A stretch of DNA of 64,000 nt from CALOBA01 sp942491465 (GCA_942491465.1 CALOBA010000032.1:1-64000); one strand, 5' to 3'. Positions 27,857-35,188 are shown, counted from the first letter of the stretch. Notes: generated by a model from the letters alone, not told the origin. Numbers and translations are program-made.

Positions 27857-27928
27857 GTAGGATGCGGTTGGGTACCGAACCGCATCGCTCGACTCCGATG
27901 CGGTTCGCTATCGCTCACCGCATCCTAC
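27857..27928. repeat. 72-bp REP-like inverted repeat
   Basis: GTAGGATGCGG at the left end is matched by CCGCATCCTAC at the right end, with GAACCGCATCG and CGATGCGGTTCG as an inner inverted pair, so the whole segment can fold into a branched hairpin. The third copy of the conserved hypothetical gene begins at once after it, so its 5' part was lost at this point. Confidence 0.75.
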
Positions 27929-27929
27929 C

Positions 27930-28415
27930 GGCTACAAGCGCCCGGCGGTGTTCACGCTCGACGGCGTGCCCTTCGACGGCACCAACACCTGGTCGCAGGT
28001 CTACGAGACCCTGTGCCGGCACTTGGCGACGCTGAAGCCGGCGGTGTTCGATGCCTTGCCGGACAATCCGGATTTCGTCAGCAACCGCGGCAACAGGTAC
28101 TTCTCGCGCCAGCCCCAAGACCTGCGTTCGCCATCGGACTACGGTCGCGGGGCAATGCCATTGAGTTAGCGAGCGATGGGAGCGCTTTGTGGGAGCGGCT
28201 TCAAGCCGCGACTCGGCTCGCGCGGCGCCCGTCGCGGCTGGAAGCCGCTCCCACGGCTTAACTTAACGGCATTGGGCCGCGGGGTCTTTGCCGAGACCAA
28301 CCTCAGCGCCAACCAGATTCGGGACAACATCGCCCGCCTGCTCTGCGCGTTCGGTCTCCCGGAGCGGGCCTTCGCGGTCTATCTGCGCGAGGATCGGGAT
28401 GCCTTCAACGATTGA
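27930..28415 (+). pseudogene. Conserved hypothetical gene, copy 3, interrupted by a small element
   Basis: From YKRPAVFTLDGVPFDGTNTW the frame is open through DALPDNPDFVSNRGNRYFSR and QDLRSPSDYGRG to 28152, is then cut by a 122-bp inverted-repeat element (28153-28274), and resumes as GRGVFAETNLSANQIRDNIA to EDRDAFND at 28415. The uninterrupted order can be read from copy 2 at 18658. The 5' part is missing. The copy is better preserved than copy 2 apart from the insertion. The protein family is unrecognised. Confidence 0.75.
28153..28274. mobile_element. 122-bp MITE-like insertion with target duplication
   Basis: The ends are inverted repeats: CAATGCCATTGAGTTA on the left against CAATGCCGTTAAGTTA read from the right. 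An inner palindrome (TGGGAGCGGCTTC ... GAAGCCGCTCCCA) fills the middle. The flanks GGTCGCGGGG (28143-28152) and GGCCGCGGGG (28275-28284) look like a target duplication of up to 10 bp with one mismatch; the uninterrupted homologue at 18659 has the site once. There is no coding capacity, so any transposase acts from elsewhere. Confidence 0.8.
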
Positions 28416-28607
28416 GAGGAAATCGTCCTGCTGACGGGGATGATGCTCCGATCCTAGAATATGACCTCAGCTCTGGGAGCCTCGTCACCAGCGCAAAATA
28501 CTCGAATTGTGCTCGACCCCGTTCTCCGGGGTTGTTCCTGTTCCGACCGTGCGCTAGCGTTCGAGCCATCACCACGTTGATCGCGAATCCCCGCGGGAGC
28601 GCTCGTC

Positions 28608-28955
28608 ATGTCCGAGACCCACCTGCCGGATGGCGCCACCGCAGGCGCCATCGGCGCCTTTCGCACCCACCTGCGGCGGCGCTATGGCGAGCGGCTGCGT
28701 GGCCTGGTGTTGTTCGGCTCCCGTGCACGGGGAGACGCCCGGGCGGATAGCGACGCGGATCTTGCCGTTTTTCTCGATCCCGTTGCTGATCCCATCGAGG
28801 CGCAGATGGACATGGCGGGCGATGCCTATGGGGTCTTCTTGGAAACCGGTATCCTGATCCAGCCCTGGGCCTTCGGTGGGTCTCCGGACCGGCCCGCGCG
28901 AGATCGAGCCCTGGATCTGCTGCAAACCGTCCAGGCAGAGGGCATTGCACTGTGA
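28608..28955 (+). CDS. mntA: MNT-type nucleotidyltransferase antitoxin
   Basis: A 115-residue minimal nucleotidyltransferase. LRGLVLFGSRARGDARADSD followed by ADLAVFL is the GS-x(9-12)-DxD catalytic motif. In MNT-HEPN modules the nucleotidyltransferase adds AMP to the HEPN toxin and neutralises it. The stop overlaps the HEPN start by ATGA-like spacing (next start GTG at 28952), giving antitoxin-first order. This gene is intact, but its toxin partner is cut short after 85 residues. The gene symbol follows the described HepT/MntA pair. Confidence 0.85.
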   Translation: MSETHLPDGATAGAIGAFRTHLRRRYGERLRGLVLFGSRARGDARADSDADLAVFLDPVADPIEAQMDMAGDAYGVFLETGILIQPWAFGGSPDRPARDRALDLLQTVQAEGIAL

Positions 28956-29206
28956 CCGACGTGGCTTTGCTGGAAAAGGCTGGTCGTGCGCTTGCTGCCG
29001 CGCGCGCCGCCTGCGAGCGCGGCGATACCGAGACCGCGTCCGACCGCGCCTACTATGCCGTGTACTATGCTGCCTGGGCCTTGCTGGCAAGGGCCGGCGT
29101 GCCGCGGCCCAAGACCCATAACGGCATGATCGCCGAGTTTTCCCGAAGCTATGTCAAGACCGGTCGGGTCGCCGCGGAGTTGGGTGCAACGCTCTCACGT
29201 TTGCAG
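28952..29206 (+). pseudogene. hepT: HEPN toxin (HepT-like), truncated and fused to kinase remnant
   Basis: The first 85 residues are a standard HEPN domain: LLEKAGRALAAARAACERGD, ASDRAYYAVYYAAWALLARA, and RPKTHNGMIAEF, whose R...H pair matches the usual HEPN ribonuclease motif. At 29206/29207 the match ends in LSRLQ and the DNA continues with the histidine-kinase relic (GCATCCCGCCGGAGG). The open frame runs on to 29392 through an inserted element but that tail is not HEPN. The toxin probably lacks its last helices; activity is doubtful. Confidence 0.75.
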
Positions 29207-29540
29207 GCATCCCGCCGGAGGTCATCGCGCGCGTCTGCTAGTGCACCGCTGCGGAAGTCCCAAGACCGCCGGCATGCCCACTCGGTGCTGTGGGAGCGAC
29301 TTGCAGTCGCGACTTCCGCGTCGCGGCGGTCGCGATTGCAAATCGCTCCCACAGCTGCGGGCGGTCTCGGAATTTTCGCGGCAAAGCACTAGCCGTTCTT
29401 CACCACCAAGCCATCGGGCAAGGGAGCGGCCTCGGCTTGAGCATGGTCTACGGCTTCGTGCGCCAGTCCGGTCCAGATGTCAGCGCCCCAGCCTTCTGTC
29501 TCGGGCCGACCTGGACGCTCAAGGTGGCTTGAATTTCCTA
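29207..29540 (+). pseudogene. Histidine kinase remnant, copy B, split by an element
   Basis: GIPPEVIARV (29207-29236) is followed, after a 157-bp element, by FFTTKPSGK (29396 onward) and GLSMVYGFVRQSGPDV. The matching copy A at 19741-19860 reads through without interruption. The receiver domain is mostly deleted; only LDAQGGLNFLSV near 29515-29545 recalls the copy A end (LDARGGLDVRSV). About 200 bp after it (to 29750) hold no recognisable gene. Confidence 0.7.
29237..29393. mobile_element. 157-bp MITE-like element with GCTAGTGC ends
   Basis: Perfect 8-bp terminal inverted repeats (GCTAGTGC / GCACTAGC) extend imperfectly to about 34 bp, with AGACCGCC matching again at the inner edge. The centre holds a second inverted repeat (CTGTGGGAGCGA ... 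TCGCTCCCACAG). It lies inside the kinase ATPase-domain relic and carries no gene. Confidence 0.75.
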
Positions 29541-29759
29541 TCCGTGGAAAAGCGCGGCGCATCCGCTGCTCCCCCAACGCCAAGCCCACCTGGGCCACGC
29601 TCTGGGAACTCGAACCAGAGCGTCACGCCATCCCATGCCGGCGGCTGGAAGCTGCCGCAGCGCGATGACCTGACGACCGCTCGCCTGGCAGAAGGTCTGG
29701 ATGCCGAGGGCGGATTCTGGCGCTGCATGAGGATGCCCCAGGTCGCGTGTCTTAGGATC

Positions 29760-29848
29760 GGTTCAGAAACAAGTGGCGCAGACGCCCGCTCGCTGAACCT
29801 TTTGATTGGCCATTTCGTGGTTGCGTCCGCACCACTTGTTTCTGAACC
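29760..29848. mobile_element. 89-bp MITE, copy 1 (GGTTCAGAAACAAGTGG ends)
   Basis: GGTTCAGAAACAAGTGG at the left is matched by CCACTTGTTTCTGAACC at the right; with the next bases the terminal repeat is 26 bp with two mismatches. A nearly identical copy is at 58322-58410 in the core half. Both are flanked by TA-containing sequence (TTAGGATC on the left, TTGACTA on the right), which would suit an IS630/Tc1-type helper. A diverged third copy may be at 32088-32171. Confidence 0.85.
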
Positions 29849-29929
29849 TTGACTAGGTCGGCAAGCGTGGCGTCGGGTACCGGCAGGCTGCGGCGCAGGG
29901 TGAAGCGAGAACAATCTGTCTCCTTGATA

Positions 29930-29956
29930 TTTTACTTAGAAAGTTTTAGAGTAAAA
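29930..29956. promoter_or_regulatory. Inverted repeat upstream of RAMA TA operon, possible operator
   Basis: TTTTACT at 29930-29936 and AGTAAAA at 29950-29956 form a 7-bp inverted repeat with a 13-nt spacer in a short AT-rich patch, 36 bp before the start of the next gene. TA operons are commonly repressed by the antitoxin at such a site. No strong -35/-10 pair is evident. Confidence 0.4.
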
Positions 29957-29991
29957 AGACTTTGGGCACCTTGGGGTTGGGGGAAAAGTAG

Positions 29992-30489
29992 ATGAAAGAG
30001 AAGATTGAGGTCGAGCTGGACCGCGACGTGTGGGAACGCCTGCAAGGTCTTGCAGTGCCGCTTGTTGACGATGAAAGCAGTGTATTACGTCGAATCCTCG
30101 GCGACTGGGAGCAACGCGGCTACGTGAAGGAACAAACGGTTACCGATGCTGGCGCTTCGCACCCGCCTCAGCCGCGTCGCCCAGACAGCGGTTCTGAGAC
30201 TCCAGAGTATTTTCGTAGTACTCGGGGCGTGCAGATTCCTTTTGGAAAGCTCAGAGCCTCTTACAAGCCGAGGGGAAAGCAGAGGATGAGCTTCGAAGCC
30301 GTGGTAACCGTCAGCGGTATCGAATTTGCCGGTGAAACCTACGACGACCCATCTCCGGCCGGCGTGCGAGCGAAGGAGCTTGCCGGCGCCAGCGGCCAAG
30401 CGACGGCGACCAATGGATGGCGGTTCTGGGAGTACTACGACAAGAAAATGGGCGCTTGGACCAGTATCGGGTCGCTGAGAGGTCGCTGA
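29992..30489 (+). CDS. RAMA-domain protein, putative antitoxin of a RelE-like pair
   Basis: A 165-residue protein. The N-terminus (KIEVELDRDVWERLQGLAVP, SSVLRRILGDWEQR) looks like a ribbon-helix-helix or SeqA-N-like DNA-binding dimer. A Pro-rich linker follows. The C-terminus (FEAVVTVSGIEFAGETYDDP, NGWRFWEYYDKKMGAW) fits the RAMA domain, known from restriction and methylase-linked proteins and proposed to recognise modified DNA. The next gene starts 3 bp after its stop and encodes a RelE-like protein, so I infer an antitoxin. An AT-rich inverted repeat lies upstream. I do not know a described TA family with this antitoxin architecture. Confidence 0.65.
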   Translation: MKEKIEVELDRDVWERLQGLAVPLVDDESSVLRRILGDWEQRGYVKEQTVTDAGASHPPQPRRPDSGSETPEYFRSTRGVQIPFGKLRASYKPRGKQRMSFEAVVTVSGIEFAGETYDDPSPAGVRAKELAGASGQATATNGWRFWEYYDKKMGAWTSIGSLRGR

Positions 30490-30491
30490 AG

Positions 30492-30788
30492 GTGGCAAAC
30501 GAAAAGCTTCTGCTGGACCTCAACTTCCCACCTTTCCAGGACGACCTGTTGAAGCTCGAAATGAGCAACCTTCGACCTGTCTTGAAAACGTTCAGGAAGT
30601 TGCGCGGGATGGACTGGAGATCAGTCTATCGGGATCACGGTCTGAACTGGGAGAAGATCAAAGATTCCGAAGGCGACTTCACCATCAGGTTGTCACGGCA
30701 AAGCCGCGCGGTGGTCCGACGCGACGGCTGCTACCTGCGGTTCATCGCCCTGCACACTGATCACGACGGTGCCTACGGCAAGCACTAA
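30492..30788 (+). CDS. RelE-like small protein, putative toxin
   Basis: A 98-residue protein starting with GTG 30492, with GAGAGG 9 bp upstream inside the end of the RAMA gene. LLKLEMSNLRPVLKTFRKLR and GMDWRSVYRDHGLNWEKI are followed by FTIRLSRQSRAVVRRDGCYL and RFIALHTDHDGAYGKH, which recall the RelE/YoeB core (basic strand, hydrophobic strand, final His-Tyr). This assignment rests on pattern only. It ends exactly where an inverted-repeat element begins (30788), so that element may supply its transcription terminator. Confidence 0.6.
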   Translation: MANEKLLLDLNFPPFQDDLLKLEMSNLRPVLKTFRKLRGMDWRSVYRDHGLNWEKIKDSEGDFTIRLSRQSRAVVRRDGCYLRFIALHTDHDGAYGKH

Positions 30789-30945
30789 GGCGATTTCTGT
30801 CAACTTTCATACCATCTGACTTGTCTTGACGCCCGCCTTCGGCGTCGGGCTGGCGGTCACATAACTCGCTATGCTCTCGCCAGCCCTCCTTGAAGGCGAA
30901 CGTCAATCCTGCGTCATCTGGTATGAAAGTTTCCGGCAATCGCCT
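30788..30945. mobile_element. 158-bp MITE-like element with AGGCGATT ends
   Basis: AGGCGATT then ACTTTCATACCA on the left are repeated in reverse complement as TGGTATGAAAGT then AATCGCCT on the right: 20 of the outer 27 bases pair, with a 7-base mismatched block at the same position on each side. An inner hairpin (GCCCGCCTTCGGCG) is also present. No gene is inside. It separates the RAMA/RelE operon from the convergent AbrB-type gene and could act as a two-way terminator. Confidence 0.8.
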
Positions 30946-30968
30946 AACAGGTCGCGAAGCATCTCAGA

Positions 30969-31253
30969 CTAGGACGTCTCTCCCGTCAGGCGCCGCTCCA
31001 ACTCATCCAGATCGGTCTCTTCAGGCAGGTGTTTCTCCATCCATGCATTCGCCTCCGCGAGCCGTTCGCGCATGGCCGGCTCGTACAGCCAAGCATCGGC
31101 TTCGGGAATCACCCGCATGGGCTTCAGCAGTATCGTGCCATCGGGCTGCGTCTCGATCTCGAAGTAGCGACCGGCGTACTGCTTGCCGAGCGATAGCTGC
31201 CCACTGTTGCCAACCATCTTTAACATCACGTTCTCCGTAAGCGCTGAGTTCAT
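30969..31253 (-). CDS. AbrB/MazE-like antitoxin, no toxin adjacent
   Basis: A 94-residue protein on the minus strand. MLKMVGNSGQLSLGKQYAGR then FEIETQPDGTILLKPMRVIP is a swapped-hairpin AbrB-type DNA-binding domain. The acidic C-terminus (MEKHLPEETDLDELERRL) is like the toxin-binding tails of MazE antitoxins. The start is taken as MNSALTENV at 31253; MLKMV nine codons later is another choice. No toxin gene follows or precedes it on this strand; downstream lies the 158-bp element. It may be a solitary antitoxin. Confidence 0.7.
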   Translation of the reverse strand: MNSALTENVMLKMVGNSGQLSLGKQYAGRYFEIETQPDGTILLKPMRVIPEADAWLYEPAMRERLAEANAWMEKHLPEETDLDELERRLTGETS

Positions 31254-31417
31254 GCCGCATGATATGGGTGATCTGCGCCTACGGCAAGTCACCGGCTTGG
31301 ATTTCCTATCCGTCGCGGATAAGACGGGGCTCGCGGGTTGTTCGCATAATCGGGACCCGCCGCTGATCCAGTCACCATAGCGGCACTGATGTGACCCGCC
31401 GCTGGGAGGATTCACCC

Positions 31418-31678
31418 ATGAGTCATACCTTGTCGCTGGAATACCCCGAGAGCCTGCCCGACGCCCTGCACATGACCCGCGCCGAATTCGAGCAAGCCGC
31501 GCGGCTGGCGATGGCCGCCAAGCTGTTCGAGACCGGCAAGCTGACCTCGGTCAGGCCGCCCGATTGGTCGGCATGGCGCGAGTCGCGTTCTTGGGCGAGC
31601 TGGCGAGGCTCGGGGTGTCCGCGATCCAGATCGGCCGGACGAGCTCGAGCAGGATTGGCCGCTGCGAGGCTGCCGGCG
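31418..31678 (+). pseudogene. UPF0175 antitoxin, frameshifted
   Basis: LSLEYPESLPDALHMTRAEF and AAKLFETGKLTS match the protein at 23267, then the frame slips; GQAARLVGMARVAFLGELAR and LGVSAIQI continue in another frame, and DELEQDWPLR in a third. Two small indels (near 31550 and 31630) break the gene. It sits directly before the DUF3368 relic, so this was a UPF0175-PIN TA pair like the intact one at 7688-8436. Confidence 0.75.
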
Positions 31679-32085
31679 GTGTTCACCCTCGACGGTAGCC
31701 CCGTTCTCTTGGTCGCCGGCTTGGGCGGCCTGAATCTCCTGCCGAGTCTGTACGGGTCTGTCGTTGTGCCGGCAGAGGTCGTCCACGAGCTGGAAGCCGG
31801 CGCCGCGCTTGACGATACGGCTTAGTTCGGCGCACCTCCGGATCGATATCCGCTCGCCAAGCTCCGAGATTTCCCCGCTGCTTGCCGGCGAACGCGATCT
31901 TGGAGATCGGCGGTCATCGCACTCGCATCGAGCTGCCGGCTCCACCGCCGTGCTCGATGACTCAGGCCCGCGCGTCGCTCGTCGCAGCGGTATCCCAGTG
32001 ACCGGCAGCATCGGCGTCGCTGCGCGAGCGGCTGGAGCCGCCTCGGTGGCGGAGGCCATCGAGGTATCCGCGCCCGCGGTGCTTG
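31679..32085 (+). pseudogene. DUF3368 PIN toxin, decayed
   Basis: From GTG 31679, VFTLDGSPVLLVAGLGGLNL and LPSLYGSVVVPAEVVHELEA are a DUF3368 N-terminus. A stop follows at 31825. Later, in a different frame, VLDDSGPRVARRSGIPVTGS and IGVAARAAGA (about 31950-32040) match the LLDDxxARxxARxxGIPVTG core. The gene is broken by stops and shifts and is not expected to make active toxin. Confidence 0.65.
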
Positions 32086-32087
32086 GC

Positions 32088-32171
32088 TTAGGATGGAAAA
32101 GGGTTCAGACGCCCGTCGTGGTGCTTTAGATTGGCGTTATGGTTGCGTTGACATTGTTTGACTTGACTTAG
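32088..32171. mobile_element. Diverged copy of the 89-bp MITE
   Basis: GCTTAGGATGG...GGTTCAGACGCCCG, GATTGGCGTTATGGTTGCGT and GACTTGACTTA line up in order with the 29760 copy (GGATCGGTTCAG, AGACGCCCGCTCG, GATTGGCCATTTCGTGGTTG, CTTGACTA), but the terminal repeats have decayed and some bases are lost. It is recognisable by order of blocks, not by intact ends. Confidence 0.45.
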
Positions 32172-32706
32172 TGATGCGGTGGTGGCTCGTGCTTTGGAGT
32201 TGGCTGGGGAGCAGTCCTGATCGAACGCCCTGGCGGGTGCCGCCACAGTGGGCCAAGCACCGTCATCAAATCAAACGAGATCTTGTGCTACCCCAAGAAC
32301 TCTTGCAATCCAGCAGCTTGGCTGCGCCCGCCCTCCGCGAATCCTCCAACGCCTCCGAGCGCGGCGGCAGCCGCAGCCGCGCCGCCGCAGTCAACGCTCG
32401 CGATGCGACCTGCCTGGCGATGCCACCCCTGTGGACCAGCTCGTCGGAGTGGACCGAGGCAACAAAAAGTCATTGATTGCAAACCACTGTCGCAAGTGCC
32501 AAGGGTGAGTTCGCCAAGACCACGCAACCCGTCCGCGAAGACCGCGAGCCGGCCATGACCGCCGACGATGCCGAGCACGTGCTCGTCATGCACTCGCCGA
32601 CCGACAACGACGCCGACCCACACCCGACGCAGACTGGACCCCATCGCTGAGCCGGAGCCAGGGGTTGGACCCTTGCGCCTGTCCGGCAATGCCGTATGAT
32701 CCGCAC
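32172..32706. other. Gene-free stretch
   Basis: No frame here looks like protein and no homology to other parts of the window is evident, apart from weak resemblance of 32540-32600 (MTADDAEHVLVMHSPT) to a protein start. It probably holds decayed DNA between the UPF0175-PIN relic and the HigBA relic. Confidence 0.35.
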
Positions 32707-33026
32707 ATGCATACCTTCGTAGAGCTGCCGCTGTTCTCCCGCTCTGCCGCCGACTATTTCGACGACGCCGAGCTTGCTCAGCTACAGACCTACCTCGCTG
32801 CAAACCCCAGTGCCGGCGACGTGGTCCCAGCGACCGGCGGCGTGCGCAAGCTACGCTGGTCATGTCGCGGGATGGGCAACGTGGTGGGCTGCGCGTGCTC
32901 TTTACGTGCAGGACGTCAAAGGGCGCATTTGGTTATTGACGGTGTATGCGAAGAGTGCACGAGAGACATCGCCGCCGACACCCTCAAACCCTGAGAGAGA
33001 TCGCCGACCATGCCGAGATTGACTGA
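32707..33026 (+). pseudogene. HigB/RelE-type toxin, frameshifted
   Basis: MHTFVELPLFSRSAADYFDD, LQTYLAANPSAGDVVPATGG and VRKLRW open a HigB2-type RelE toxin. The frame then slips at about 32880: YVQDVKGRIWLLTVYAKSAR continues in a second frame and LREIADHAEID in a third, ending at 33026. The usual RxGxRVLFYV stretch is garbled. With the antitoxin relic overlapping at 33010 it forms a former higBA pair. Confidence 0.75.
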
Positions 33027-33338
33027 AGACGAACTGCGCAACGCGATGCGGAGCGCGACTTGAACGCGGAGCTGTTGGACGCGATTGATGACCTTCCAGC
33101 CGGGCGACTCGGGCGCGCGACCGTCATCCGCGACGACCAGATCGTCGAATCCCCAGTGACCAGGGCACGACTCGCGGCGGAAGCCGCTCCCAGCGCGCTT
33201 CGAAGCCTCCACGGCATCTCCAAACGCACCCTTCAAGACTGGGAACAGGGCCGGCGCCAGCCGAGCGGTGCCGCCAAGACCCTGCTGCGCATCGCGGAGC
33301 GGCACCCCGAAGTCCTGCGCGAGCTGGGGGCGGAATAG
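33010..33338 (+). pseudogene. HigA-type XRE antitoxin, one frameshift near the start
   Basis: MPRLTEDELRNAMR opens in one frame; one extra base near 33050 sends it to a stop, while ERDLNAELLDAIDDL continues in the next frame to 33338. The rest is a good XRE-type HTH: LRSLHGISKRTLQDWEQGRR, QPSGAAKTLLRIAERHPEVL. If translation started within the second frame, a DNA-binding fragment could still be made. It starts inside the end of the toxin gene as in normal higBA operons. Confidence 0.75.
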
Positions 33339-33344
33339 CTCGGT

Positions 33345-33412
33345 GGTTCGGGGTCAGGTTCGAGGTTCGGGGTCCGAGGTTCGGGTTCGGGGTCGAGGTT
33401 CGGGGTCAGGTC
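33345..33412. repeat. Short tandem repeats of GGTTCGGGGTC type
   Basis: Imperfect copies of GAGGTTCGGGGTC follow one another directly after the antitoxin relic. The next 325 bp (to 33738) contain no recognisable gene. Confidence 0.7.
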
Positions 33413-33738
33413 TTGACTCGTGCCTTTACACAAGTCAAGAGTGAAGACCTGGCCGGTGTGGTGGATCCCAGCGGAGCTCGCCGATGTAGGCTCGCAAAAT
33501 GGCGTGTTTGCCTGGTTGCCAACCTCCAGCTTGGCGAACCAGGCTCGGGAAGCTCCAGCTGCCCGCTTGCCCTGGGGTTTCCACCTCGTCCTCCCCCGCG
33601 GCATGGGGCCGAACCAGCGGCCGGAAAGTGCGGGGCTCGCTGCGCGAGGGCGGGATACCGGCTGCGCGTCATGAGCGAACGTCGCCCGGTCGTTCCGGGA
33701 GCGCCCACCTGCTCGAAACCCCGGGGTCCCTGGCGCCC

Positions 33739-34093
33739 TTACGCGCCCGCTCGGCTCCCGCTCACGCGAATCTGGATCCGTCCCAGGGCACGAGGATCTT
33801 GCCGGCCGGGTCCTGGATCAGGTCGTGCTCGATGAGTTGGTGACATCGGCGTGGACGTTGCGTGTTGCGCCCGAGCTTTCGCCAACGCAGCGATGGACGT
33901 CGGCCCCGTTTGCTGCGGGCGCTTCGAGCAGCGCCATGCGTGCCGGTGTGAGCTCGCCGAAGAGGTGCGGGCCGTCTCGAAGCCGAGGTGGTGGTCGGCT
34001 GCCGGCGGTTTCTCCGGCGTCCATGGACCGAGCCGCCGCGCGCGCGGCGAGGTACGCATGGGGCTGGGTGATCTCGATGATGGCCTTTGGCAC
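33739..34093 (-). pseudogene. HTH (HVO_A0114-like) putative regulator, frameshifted
   Basis: On the minus strand from GTG 34093, VPKAIIEITQPHAYLAARAA, then GPHLFGELTPARMALLEAPA, VHADVTNSSSTT and, in another frame, GRQDPRALGRIQIRVSGSRA. Intact relatives read ...GELTPARMALLExL...SNVHADVTRL..., a winged HTH often encoded downstream of a DUF6516 toxin-like gene. Two or more shifts break it. Remains of such an upstream gene appear at 34095-34170. Confidence 0.6.
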
Positions 34094-34094
34094 G

Positions 34095-34170
34095 TCAGTC
34101 TCCTCCTGCCAGTCGCTGGACGTCGGCGTCGAAATCCGCGAGCAGCTGATCAAAGCTCACCGAAGCCTAT
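34095..34170 (-). pseudogene. Possible DUF6516 toxin remnant
   Basis: ASVSFDQLLADFDADVQRLA ends in a stop one base before the HTH gene start on the same strand, as in DUF6516-HTH pairs (VSLDQLLADFxADV). Upstream of it on this strand only stop-ridden sequence is found up to 34477, so the rest of the gene is lost. The identification rests on 20 residues and position. Confidence 0.35.
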
Positions 34171-34477
34171 CGGCTTGCGCGCTGTCAGTCCTGGCCGTCA
34201 TCCAGGGAAGGGGCAGCAGCCGGCAGGTCGCCGTCGGCGCGATCCGCGGACAGAGCATTTATCCTGGCGCCGAGGCCCAAGCCGAGCGTCAGCCGTTCGC
34301 TCGGTGCCTGGGTCTGGTCCGGGTGCCGCCATCGGGCTTGCACAGGGTGTCGATGGACGACACGACGAACTCCAGCGGCTCAGGAGGCATGAGTCCATAG
34401 AGCGGGGCAATGGCGCCCAGCGCTAAAGGAATGGGCGGCTCCGCGTATGGGATGCATGTGCATCCGCTGTCAGGACA

Positions 34478-35188
34478 TCAGCGACGGCGGGCCGACCAGC
34501 GCGAACGACCCCGCCGGACCGCCATCGCCGCCACCAGGGCGCCGAGCATCAGGGCGCTCGTGCTCGGCAGCGGGATAATACCCGTGTCTCCGGCGTTGAT
34601 CGCGGTATCGGCCACCGACTCATAGGCCCAGCTGTTGAGCACGGCCGTGGAGGCACTGTTTGTCGTGATCTCGATCCAGCCGTAGTGGGTACTCCCGGCG
34701 AGCTCGAAGCGCACGCCCATGAATCCATCGGTGGGGTAAGGGGCCTCCCATTGGCCGCTGTTGAAGTCCGAGGTGATGGTTCTAGTGGTCGCCGTGGTGG
34801 TGTAATTGCCGCTGGCGTCAATCCGGGCATCCTGCGCCAGATTGGATGGGTCACCGCCGGGATTGAATCGAATCCAGTTCGTGTCGTCCTCCAGCCCCTC
34901 CACCGAGACGGAGTAGCTCCCGGAAGTCACGCCTGCGGCGCTGAAGCGGTATTCGGCGGTGCTGTCGTTGTCGATATCGAGATCGAAAGGGCTACTGGAC
35001 GAGACGGCTTGGTTGATGATGCCGCTGTAGACGATGGCGGCCTGGACGGGCATCGCGCCGGCGGTCAGAGCCAGGGCGCCGAGCGCGCTCAGGCCGAGGC
35101 CGCGATGAGCGGATCGCGCTCGCGTGCAAGGAGTGTTCTCGGCTCTCGGGTTTCCGGTTGGTTGTGTGGTGGGTGAGCGATACCGCAA
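34478..35188 (-). CDS. Secreted protein with PEP-CTERM-like sorting tail
   Basis: A 236-residue exported protein. GLSALGALALTAGAMPVQA is a signal peptide core ending in an AxA-like cleavage site after a basic leader. The mature part (AIVYSGIINQAVSSSSPFDL, EYRFSAAGVTSGSYSVSVEG, GFMGVRFELAGSTHYGWIEI) is beta-rich and Ser/Thr-rich. The end IPLPSTSALMLGALVAAMAV then RRGRSRW has the Pro-motif, hydrophobic helix and basic tail of PEP-CTERM signals, which are cut by exosortase in bacteria making extracellular polysaccharide. The motif is PLPS rather than PEPS, so the match is loose. The function of the mature domain is unknown. Confidence 0.65.
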   Translation of the reverse strand: MRYRSPTTQPTGNPRAENTPCTRARSAHRGLGLSALGALALTAGAMPVQAAIVYSGIINQAVSSSSPFDLDIDNDSTAEYRFSAAGVTSGSYSVSVEGLEDDTNWIRFNPGGDPSNLAQDARIDASGNYTTTATTRTITSDFNSGQWEAPYPTDGFMGVRFELAGSTHYGWIEITTNSASTAVLNSWAYESVADTAINAGDTGIIPLPSTSALMLGALVAAMAVRRGRSRWSARRR

